A stretch of 64,000 nt of DNA from Enemella evansiae. Lineage in GTDB: Bacteria; Pseudomonadota; Alphaproteobacteria; Rhodobacterales; Rhodobacteraceae. Under the pieces are notes generated by a model. The model had not been told where the DNA came from, searched no databases, and saw only the letters and a list, made by a program, of their open reading frames with translations. The stretch lies in assembly GCA_017255395.1 (NCBI GenBank), contig JAFKDC010000001.1, positions 248,001-312,000 on the forward strand, read 5' to 3'. Of this stretch, positions 58,041 to 64,000 are shown one piece after another. The stretch's first letter is position 1. Each line of letters begins with the position of its first letter. The position numbers and the translations under genes were made by a program.

Positions 58041-58373
58041 ATGATCCTGTCGCTTGCCCTGCCCGCCGTCCTGCTGATCGCCGCCGCGATCCTCGTGCCG
58101 CGCGGGCTGGAGCCTCTGGTGCCCGAAAGCCCCGGCGGGCTGGTGGCGCTGGCCGGGCTCTCGGCGCTGCTGCTCTGGGCGGTCTCGGGCCTTGGCTTCG
58201 CGTTGCTCTACCACCTGCGCGGGGCCACTTTCGCGCTGCTGACGGGCGACAACGCGGCCCCGGCCTTTCGCCACTTTGCCGCGCTGGGGCTGAAGGCCGC
58301 GCTGATCTGGGCGCCGGTCCTCGTGCTGGCGGTCAGCACCGCGCCGGGCCGCTGGAAGACCGCAACTTGGTGA
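58041..58373 (+). CDS. Small membrane protein of unknown function
   Basis: The 110-residue product has three hydrophobic segments (MILSLALPAVLLIAAAILV, LVALAGLSALLLWAVSGLGF, AALIWAPVLVLAVSTAP) joined by short loops. I recognise no family. The ATG at 58041 fits the first helix; the longer open frame to 57960 puts Cys/Arg-rich residues in front. The upstream ribosome binding site is weak. It is followed after 87 bases by another small membrane protein gene. Confidence 0.62.
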   Translation: MILSLALPAVLLIAAAILVPRGLEPLVPESPGGLVALAGLSALLLWAVSGLGFALLYHLRGATFALLTGDNAAPAFRHFAALGLKAALIWAPVLVLAVSTAPGRWKTATW

Positions 58374-58460
58374 CAGGCCCGGCCAAACTGCCCCGCCCCG
58401 GGCCATTCGTCGTTGATTTTCAGCGCCAGCCGTATCACCTGAACCAAAGGAGAGACGGCA

Positions 58461-58730
58461 ATGTTCGCGCTTGCGCGGTTTCTGATCATGGGGTTCGTCG
58501 TGCTGACGGTGGTCTACGGGTCGCTGTGGCTATACCTTCGGGCGCGCAGGCGCGACCTGTTGCAGGACGACTGGGCCGCCGAGGCGGACGAGCCGCGCGA
58601 CCGGGAGGATTATGTCCGCGAGGAACTGGCAGAGCATGACAAACGCCGCACGAGGACCCTGTTGCTGCTTGTTTACCTGCTGCCCTTGTGTCTTGTGGCC
58701 CTGATCGTCTACCGCACCAACTTCGAATGA
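58461..58730 (+). CDS. Small two-helix membrane protein
   Basis: The 89-residue protein has an N-terminal helix (LIMGFVVLTVVYGSLWLYL), a charged cytosolic middle rich in Asp, Glu and Arg (DDWAAEADEPRDREDYVREE) and a C-terminal helix (TLLLLVYLLPLCLVALIVY). AAAGGAGA precedes the ATG. It lies 13 bases before the DUF1523 gene, so the two are probably one operon. Similar small proteins occur next to DUF1523 genes in relatives, as far as I recall. Function unknown. Confidence 0.78.
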   Translation: MFALARFLIMGFVVLTVVYGSLWLYLRARRRDLLQDDWAAEADEPRDREDYVREELAEHDKRRTRTLLLLVYLLPLCLVALIVYRTNFE

Positions 58731-58743
58731 AAGGCCCCGCCGC

Positions 58744-59355
58744 ATGACCTACGTGAAATGGACGCTGATCATCGTCTTCTGGCTGCTGGTGGCCATGGTG
58801 CTGCACTACACGCTGCCGCAGCACGATATCGTGCGGATCACCGATACCTATGAAAAGCGCGTCGACCCGGGCGAGAACCGCTGGTTCTGGGCGCAGGCCG
58901 ATGTGGGCGCCGACGGCACCCTGCCCAGCCGCGACGTCTTCTTCATCCAGACGCGTCTCGAGAACGGCAAGATCATGGTCTATCGCAACGAGGACACGGG
59001 CTGGGGCTGGCCGCCCTACTTCAAGTTCGACACCTCGAACCTGCAGGCCGAGGCGACGGACATGCGCTCGGCCCCGGACAACCCGCGCTGGGTGGCGCTG
59101 AAGCATTACGGCTGGCGCAACGAATTCCTGTCGATCTTCCCGAACGCCATTTCCGTCCGCCCGGTCGAAGGCCCGGACGTGCGCATCATCCCCTGGACCA
59201 CAATCGTGGTGCTGGTGGTGCTGCTGGCGGTCTTCTGGGCCCTGCGGGTGCGCTGGCTGCGCTTCCGCGCGCGCCGCATCGACCCGGCGCTGGAGCGCAC
59301 CGGCGACCGCCTCGACGCGGGCAGCGACCGCGTGAAGGGCTGGTTCCGGCGCTAG
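58744..59355 (+). CDS. DUF1523 family membrane protein
   Basis: The 203-residue protein begins with a signal-anchor helix (WTLIIVFWLLVAMVLHYTL), has a periplasmic part with DIVRITDTYEKRVDPGENRW, DVFFIQTR and NEDTGWGWPPYFKFDTSNLQ, and ends with a second helix (TTIVVLVVLLAVFWALRVRW) plus a basic tail. This layout and the GWGWPPYFKFDT motif fit DUF1523. Function unknown. It follows the small two-helix protein by 13 bases. The start has GAAAGG upstream. Confidence 0.87.
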   Translation: MTYVKWTLIIVFWLLVAMVLHYTLPQHDIVRITDTYEKRVDPGENRWFWAQADVGADGTLPSRDVFFIQTRLENGKIMVYRNEDTGWGWPPYFKFDTSNLQAEATDMRSAPDNPRWVALKHYGWRNEFLSIFPNAISVRPVEGPDVRIIPWTTIVVLVVLLAVFWALRVRWLRFRARRIDPALERTGDRLDAGSDRVKGWFRR

Positions 59356-59518
59356 GGGGCAGGGGCCGGCGCGCTCCAGCGCCGGGAACCGCAAGGGGAT
59401 CTGAGCCTGTTCCCGGTGCGGGTGGCGAAAGCCGGTCCGCAACCTTCCTGTGGCAGGAGTCAGGGTTCGGGTGCGGGCGTAGCACCCTCTGTCCAGCCTA
59501 TCGGTCCGGCCCTGCGCC

Positions 59519-59839
59519 TTACGGCGACGGCGGCGCCAGATCGGCCTTTTGCAGGCAGGTCTCTGCCGCCTGATCCATGGCGTGCCCGGCGCGGGCTTGC
59601 AGGGCGACGCAATCCATCGCCTCGGCCAGCGCGCTTGGCTGGCAATTCAGCCCGTTGTGCAGCGAGACCACATTGGTCAGCCGGTCCAGCGCGTCCTTTT
59701 CCGTCCCGGCGTCCTGCGCCGTCAACACCTGCGCCCATCCTGTCAGTGCCTTCTGTGCCAGCACCGCGCAGCGCGGCGCGGTGTCGGCCAGCGCGGGCAG
59801 GGGCAGCAGCAGCAGGGCAGTCAGGAGGGGTTTCAGCAT
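59519..59839 (-). CDS. Small periplasmic protein downstream of soeC
   Basis: The 106-residue protein has a signal peptide (MLKPLLTALLLLPLPALA) and a helical mature part with four cysteines (APRCAVL, GLNCQPS, MDCVALQ, ETCLQKA), which could form two disulfides. Its ATG lies 3 bases after the soeC stop, so it is probably the last gene of the soe operon. I recognise no family. A role in maturing or supporting the sulfite dehydrogenase is a guess from position only. The 163 bases beyond it, to DUF1523, show nothing. Confidence 0.75.
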   Translation of the reverse strand: MLKPLLTALLLLPLPALADTAPRCAVLAQKALTGWAQVLTAQDAGTEKDALDRLTNVVSLHNGLNCQPSALAEAMDCVALQARAGHAMDQAAETCLQKADLAPPSP

Positions 59840-59842
59840 GGC

Positions 59843-60724
59843 TTACCTTTCGGCCCGGTGCGGGTAGTACAGCGCCATGACGTGTCGCGCCTCTGCAAAG
59901 AACAGCCAGCGCGCGACAAGGGTTCCCGCCAGATGCATCAGCAGCGCCAGCGCGCCGGTGACATGGCCGGGGGCCGCCAGCAGCAAGAGCGCCGGCAGGC
60001 CCGCCATCAGGACCAGCGCGATCATCCGCAGTTTCTGCGCATGTTTGCGGGCAACAACAAAGGCCATTTCTCGCGTCAGGTAGCTGTCGCCGGTGTGCGG
60101 CGGCTCGAAGGGGCGCACGGTGCCGGGCGCGCCGAGGCCCGTGGCGGTTGCGCGGGTGCTGGCCTGGGTCGCCTCGCGCCGGTCGCCGCCTAGCCACCAG
60201 CCCAGTTGCGCCAACCCCGTTGCGGCCAGCAGCACGGCGGCAACGGTCGTGCGCCCCGACAGCAGCGCGCCACCCGCCAGCGCCGTCAGCCCGAAGAGCG
60301 CGGGCGTCGACCAGTGGTGCCAGCGCGGCACCGTGCGCAGCTGGGTGTAGATCATCGCGGTTGCGGTGATCGTGGCCAGGCACAGCAAGGCCGAGAGCCA
60401 GCCCAGCGGCGCCACATGCGCCCCGAAGAATACCAGCGCGGCGGCGAAGAGGCCGGAAACCGTCAGGGCCGCGACCGAGAGGCAGGCCTCGCGCGACAGC
60501 CAGCTTGACCGCCATTGCGTGAAGGCGCGCAGGGCGCGTTCCGGGTGGCCGAGGTGAAAGGCCGAGGCCGCGAGCCCGCCCAGTGCCAGCGCGAAACCCA
60601 GGCCGAAGAAGGCGAAGGCGACCCAGCCCCCGGGCGGCGAGGGGTCGAGGCCCAGCCAGATCAGCAGGCCGAAGCCGAGGCCCGACAGCGTGGTGAACAG
60701 GATCAGCGAGCGCGCCGGATGCAT
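59843..60724 (-). CDS. soeC: Membrane anchor subunit of a DMSO-reductase-type complex, probable SoeC
   Basis: The 293-residue protein has about eight transmembrane helices and matches the DmsC/NrfD-like anchor that passes electrons to the quinone pool. It begins MHPARSLILFTTLSGLGFGL and contains ASAFHLGHPERALRAFTQWR, SSWLSREA, and MIYTQLRTVPRWHHW, all typical of DmsC-like subunits. AAGGAG precedes the ATG at 60724. Its placement after soeB and soeA favours the sulfite-oxidising SoeABC complex. It is separated from soeB by 364 bases, unusually far for such an operon. Confidence 0.88.
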   Translation of the reverse strand: MHPARSLILFTTLSGLGFGLLIWLGLDPSPPGGWVAFAFFGLGFALALGGLAASAFHLGHPERALRAFTQWRSSWLSREACLSVAALTVSGLFAAALVFFGAHVAPLGWLSALLCLATITATAMIYTQLRTVPRWHHWSTPALFGLTALAGGALLSGRTTVAAVLLAATGLAQLGWWLGGDRREATQASTRATATGLGAPGTVRPFEPPHTGDSYLTREMAFVVARKHAQKLRMIALVLMAGLPALLLLAAPGHVTGALALLMHLAGTLVARWLFFAEARHVMALYYPHRAER

Positions 60725-61088
60725 CAGCGTCTCCTTCGGCGGGTGGCGCGGCGTGACCCCAGCGCGTGGGCTGCGGCGGCGTCCGGCCTCGACGGGCTGC
60801 GGTGCTGCGCGCGCCGGTCCACGCGCCGCAGGGAGCCGCGGAGGTTTGTGCAGGTGGCGTGTCGGCCGAGCCACCCGCAGGACAACGACAGCGTCGCGCC
60901 CGGGTCCATCAGGCGCGGGCGGTGACAGCGGGCCGGGCAAGCGGTGCGCCGGTCCGGCTCTTTGGGTGGCAGGGGGCGCAGGTGCCGGGCCGGGGCCTTT
61001 GCCTGCGGCTTCGCGCCATGGCTGCCCCGGGTCGCGGGCCTGTGGCGCGCGGTGCGACAGGGGGGCGTCGGGGCGCGGTCGGGTCGTC
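60725..61088. other. 364-base GC-rich gap between soeB and soeC
   Basis: I see no coding frame with protein-like features, no hairpin with a T-run, and none of the repeat families found elsewhere. It is long for an intra-operon gap and may be a deletion scar or hold a second promoter. Confidence 0.45.
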
Positions 61089-61838
61089 TCACAGCCGCTC
61101 CAGCGTCTTGTCGAGCCATGCGAGGAAGCCTTTCGGCTCTTCGGCCACCGGCTCCAGCCATGGCGCGAGGACGTCGACCTCGCCCTCCCAGGTGTCGCGG
61201 GGGCGGGGGGGCAGGTACTGGTTGACGGGCTTGGTGCCCATCTCGGGCATCAGGGAGATCCCGCCCCGCTCGGCCACAAGCTGGCTGACGGCGCTTTCCG
61301 GGTCGTTCAGGTCCCCGAAATGGCGGGCCTTCGCCGGGCAGGTGCGGACGCAGGCGGGCTGGCGGTCTTCCTCGGGCAGGGTCTCGTTGTAGATGCGGTC
61401 CACGCAGAGGGTGCATTTCTTCATCACCTGCTCGGCGCCGTCCATCTCTCGGGCGCCATAGGGGCAGGCCCATGCGCAGAGGCCGCAGCCGATGCAGGCG
61501 GATTCGTTGACCAGCACGATGCCGTCCTCGGTGCGCTTGTAGCTGGCGCCGGTCGGGCAGACGGTGACGCAGGGCGCATCCTCGCAATGCAGGCAGGACT
61601 TGGGGAAATGCACCAGTTGCGGCGGGGCGTCCGGCGGCGTGACCTCGTAGCTGTGCACGCGGTTGAGGAAGGTGCCCGAGGGCGCGGCGCCGTAGGGGTC
61701 CTGATCCGACAGCGGCGCGCCATAGGCCTGATCGTTCCAGCCCTTGCAGGCCACGACGCAGGCATGGCAGCCGACACAGGTGTCGAGGTCGATGACGAGG
61801 CCCAGCTTGACCGGGCCGGGGGGCGGCAGGGTGGTCAT
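61089..61838 (-). CDS. soeB: Four-cluster iron-sulfur subunit, probable SoeB
   Basis: The 249-residue ferredoxin-like subunit carries electrons from the molybdenum subunit to the membrane anchor. Four cysteine groups are visible: CVGCHACVVAC, CLHCEDAPCVTVC, CIGCGLCAWAC and CTLCVDR with CVRTC. The strings VHFPKSCLHCED, CPTGASYKRTEDGIVLV and RGGISLMPEMGTKPVNQYLP resemble SoeB of sulfite-oxidising bacteria more than DmsB. It has no Tat signal of its own, consistent with a cytosol-facing complex. GGAGGGCACCC precedes the ATG at 61838. Confidence 0.9.
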   Translation of the reverse strand: MTTLPPPGPVKLGLVIDLDTCVGCHACVVACKGWNDQAYGAPLSDQDPYGAAPSGTFLNRVHSYEVTPPDAPPQLVHFPKSCLHCEDAPCVTVCPTGASYKRTEDGIVLVNESACIGCGLCAWACPYGAREMDGAEQVMKKCTLCVDRIYNETLPEEDRQPACVRTCPAKARHFGDLNDPESAVSQLVAERGGISLMPEMGTKPVNQYLPPRPRDTWEGEVDVLAPWLEPVAEEPKGFLAWLDKTLERL

Positions 61839-61885
61839 GGGTGCCCTCCGGGAGGCCGATCCGCCCGGGGTCGGCCGTGGCAGTC

Positions 61886-61906
61886 GGTATTTTTGCCAAG
61901 AAGAAG
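61886..61906. repeat. Possible fragment of the dispersed repeat family
   Basis: GGTATTTTTGCC followed by AAGAAGAAG resembles the ATATTTCGGGACAGAAGAAG end of copy D but lacks the GGGGGCAGAGCCCCC part. It lies in the 74-base gap between soeA and soeB. Confidence 0.35.
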
Positions 61907-61912
61907 CATGGG

Positions 61913-64000
61913 TCAGGAGCCCTTTGTCCGGGGGCGCGATGCCGGGGCCGGTGGGACGGGGCTGGTCTGCGGCCGGATCGCCGCCTCCGGCCCTGCGGCC
62001 TTTTCCAGGCGCACGCGCAGGTCGAACCAGGCGGCTTGCCCGGTGATGGGGTCCGAGTTGGACCAGCGCAGCCCGTCGCCCCTGGGCGGCAGCAGCTCGT
62101 GGATGATGTGGTTCATGAGGAAGCCCTTGGTGACCTCGGGGGCGCCGGGGTCCAGCGCCCAGGCCCCGCCGCGCTTGCCGATGGCGTTCCATGTCCAGAC
62201 CGTCTGCGGGTTCAGCGCGGCCATTTCCAGCACCGGCACGGTGATCGAGCCATGCGCCGAGGTCAGCCGCGCCCAGTCGCCGTCGGTCAGCCCGTGTTCG
62301 CGCATCAGCGCGGTCGGCACAAAAAGCGGGTTCTGTCCGTGGATCTGCCGCAGCCACGCGTTCTGCGCGCCCCAGGAATGGTACATGGCCATGGGGCGCT
62401 GGGTCAGGGCGTGCAGGGGGAAGCCCTCGGCCGCTTCGGGTTCGTACCAGAGCGGCAGCGGATCGTGGGTCTGCGCGATGCGGGCGCGGAGGTGATCGGG
62501 CGGCTGCTCTGGCCCGTGCCCCTCGGCGGCGCGCTGGAAGCGGCGCAGCGGCTCGGCATAAAGCTGGAAGAGGTAGGGGGCTGGCTTGTCGGTCAGGCCA
62601 AGCTCCACCGTCCAGTCCTGATAGGAGCTGTTCCATGGTTTGAAATAGGCCGCCCCTTCCGGGACATGGGCCTGAAAGAAACCGCCGTTCCCGATGTAGC
62701 TGTCCAGTTGCGCCTCGTTCGGGCCGCCGCGTCCGTGTTGCAGGCCATTGGGGCCCATGCGCCAGCCCGCCAGTGGGCCTATGCCGGGGCGGCGCTCGTG
62801 GCGCATGATGTAGTCGGCGTAATCGCGGAATTCCGGCCCGCCGTCCTCTGCCGTGAAGCCGGGCAGGCCCAGCCGCGCGCCGAGGTCGCAGAGCACCGAC
62901 TGGAAGCCGCGCACGTTCCGGTCCGGTTCCACCACCGGCCAGCGGATCGCGTCCGCCGCCGCATCCGGTTCCGAGATCGGGCGATCCAGCAGCGAGATGC
63001 AGTCGTGGCGTTCGAGATAGGTGGTGTCCGGCAGCACGAGGTCGGCATAGGCCACCATCTCTGACGAATAGGCGTCCGAGACGATGACATGCGGGATGAC
63101 GTAGGCGCCGCTGTCGTCCCTGTCCGCCAGCATCGCCATGGTGCCGCGCGTGTTCATCGAGGAATTCCACGCCATGTTCGCCATGTAGAGAAACAGCGTG
63201 TCGATGCGGTAGGGATCGCCCGCGTGCGCGTTCGAGATCACCATATGCATCAGGCCATGCGCCGACAGCGGGTTCTCCCACGTGAAGGCCTTGTCGATCC
63301 GCGCGGGGCTGCCGTCCGCCTTGAGCGCCAGATCCTCGGGTCCTTGCGGGTAGCCCAGATGCGGGCCGTCCAGCGGCTGCGCCGGCCGGGCGCGGGCATG
63401 CGGGCGGGGGTGGGTCTCGGCGGGCCTGGGGTAGGGGGGCTTGAACCGCATCCCGCCGGGGGTCTCGACCGCGCCGATGAGGATCTGCAGCAGGTGGATC
63501 GCGCGGCAGGTCTGGAAGCCGTTGGCATGGGCCGAGACACCGCGCATGGCGTGCATGACGACGGGGCGGCCCGTCATGGTCTCGTGCCGCTCGCCGCGAA
63601 AGTCCGTCCACGGGCGGTCCAGCACCACCGGCGCGTCGAAGGCGGCGCGGGCGATTTCCGCCGCCAGCGCGCGGATGCGGGCGGCGGGCTGGCCGCAGCG
63701 CTCGGCCACCGCCTCGGGGGCGTAGGCGTCCGACAGGTAGCGTTCCGCGATGCGGTGCATCACGCTGACGTGGGTTTGCCCGGCGCGGCGCAGGGTGCCG
63801 GTGAGGTCCGGGCGCACCCCCGGCGCGTCCCAGGGCGCGGGTTTGCCGCTGCGGCGGTCGATGACCAGCGGGTGGCCCGCGTCGTCGCGCAGGAAGAGGC
63901 CGAAATCCGGCGATTTCGGGTCCGAGACCAGCAGCACCGGCGCATTGGTGAAGCGCGACAGGTAGTCGGTGTCGATCCGTCCCGCCTTCAGCAGACAGTG
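61913..64000 (-). CDS. soeA: Molybdopterin oxidoreductase, probable SoeA, N-terminus outside the window
   Basis: The frame is open to base 64000 (reading HCLLKAGRIDTDYLSRFTNA at the edge), giving 695 residues of a subunit usually near 950. This is the bis-MGD catalytic subunit, here probably oxidising sulfite to sulfate in the cytoplasm. Visible family parts are TYLERHDCISLLDRP, PFxxx-like MAMYHSWGAQNAWLRQIHGQ, VWTWNAIGKRGGAWAL and ELLPPRGDGLRWSNSDPITG near the C-terminus. The N-terminal iron-sulfur site and any Tat signal lie outside. The soeB resemblance supports SoeA; a thiosulfate or polysulfide reductase remains possible. Confidence 0.88.
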   Translation of the reverse strand, partial: HCLLKAGRIDTDYLSRFTNAPVLLVSDPKSPDFGLFLRDDAGHPLVIDRRSGKPAPWDAPGVRPDLTGTLRRAGQTHVSVMHRIAERYLSDAYAPEAVAERCGQPAARIRALAAEIARAAFDAPVVLDRPWTDFRGERHETMTGRPVVMHAMRGVSAHANGFQTCRAIHLLQILIGAVETPGGMRFKPPYPRPAETHPRPHARARPAQPLDGPHLGYPQGPEDLALKADGSPARIDKAFTWENPLSAHGLMHMVISNAHAGDPYRIDTLFLYMANMAWNSSMNTRGTMAMLADRDDSGAYVIPHVIVSDAYSSEMVAYADLVLPDTTYLERHDCISLLDRPISEPDAAADAIRWPVVEPDRNVRGFQSVLCDLGARLGLPGFTAEDGGPEFRDYADYIMRHERRPGIGPLAGWRMGPNGLQHGRGGPNEAQLDSYIGNGGFFQAHVPEGAAYFKPWNSSYQDWTVELGLTDKPAPYLFQLYAEPLRRFQRAAEGHGPEQPPDHLRARIAQTHDPLPLWYEPEAAEGFPLHALTQRPMAMYHSWGAQNAWLRQIHGQNPLFVPTALMREHGLTDGDWARLTSAHGSITVPVLEMAALNPQTVWTWNAIGKRGGAWALDPGAPEVTKGFLMNHIIHELLPPRGDGLRWSNSDPITGQAAWFDLRVRLEKAAGPEAAIRPQTSPVPPAPASRPRTKGS

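Noticed and set aside
1-64000. CRISPR array, insertion sequence, prophage or toxin-antitoxin pair
   Set aside because: No regularly spaced repeats, transposase, integrase or phage genes were found on either strand.

Overview
The window is chromosomal DNA of a high-GC alphaproteobacterium. The gene set points to the Rhodobacteraceae (Roseobacter group): a TIGR02302/DUF4175 protein, an IalB-type secreted protein, glucosylglycerol-phosphate synthesis, a SoeABC-type sulfite dehydrogenase, DUF1523, and a creatinase. Genes are densely packed, with many 4-nt ATGA overlaps. There are no phages, insertion sequences, CRISPR arrays or rRNA operons. One tRNA-Pro(CGG) gene is present. Genus cannot be fixed from the sequence alone.

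Layout. 1-5.8 kb: 3' part of lysA, the DUF4175 protein, a NYN-LOTUS RNase-like protein and a DUF3137 protein. 5.9-14.7 kb: a stand-alone SecD-P1-like periplasmic protein, a GNAT acetyltransferase coupled to a K+ channel, a divergent MscS-type channel, serB, an L-asparaginase (PF06089), ialB and rlmN. 14.7-22.1 kb: a sugar block (gntR, dgoA, dgoK, a PAPS-type sulfotransferase and xylB on the minus strand), facing a glucosylglycerol osmolyte operon that begins with a 38-codon leader ORF. 22.2-25.3 kb: a patchier accessory stretch with an atypical histidine phosphatase, a lower-GC aadA-like nucleotidyltransferase, the tRNA and a DMT transporter. 25.5-33 kb: leuB, two non-leucine genes, leuD and leuC on the minus strand, then a thiolase. 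33.3-41.4 kb: an alpha-2-macroglobulin / PF06475 / PbpC operon, probably for envelope defence or repair. 41.6-47.5 kb: a hybrid histidine kinase with a degenerate first receiver, yaaA, a small secreted protein and recQ. 47.7-53.6 kb: yggT, a thioesterase, an MFS permease, mepA, a phytase-like esterase, a queuosine precursor transporter, an unusual structured leader and arfB. 53.7-64 kb: creatinase, a small unknown protein, gabD, an alpha/beta hydrolase, small membrane proteins and soeC-soeB-soeA, with soeA running off the window end.

The least ordinary signals are non-coding. (1) At 52924-53155, just upstream of the ribosome-rescue gene arfB, a 16-nt perfect complement of the 16S rRNA 3' end abuts an 18-codon ORF and is followed by hairpins and a terminator. 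(2) Four double-palindrome modules lie at about 10.5, 11.5, 35.3 and 47.6 kb. Each is two palindromes 1-3 nt apart, and one sits in frame inside pbpC. (3) A second dispersed repeat family, built around GGGGGCAGAGCCCCC, ATATTTCC and AGAAGAAG-type blocks, has five full copies and one possible fragment.

Start codons were chosen by Shine-Dalgarno position, overlap with the preceding stop and family length. Functions rest on reading motifs by eye; no database search was run.
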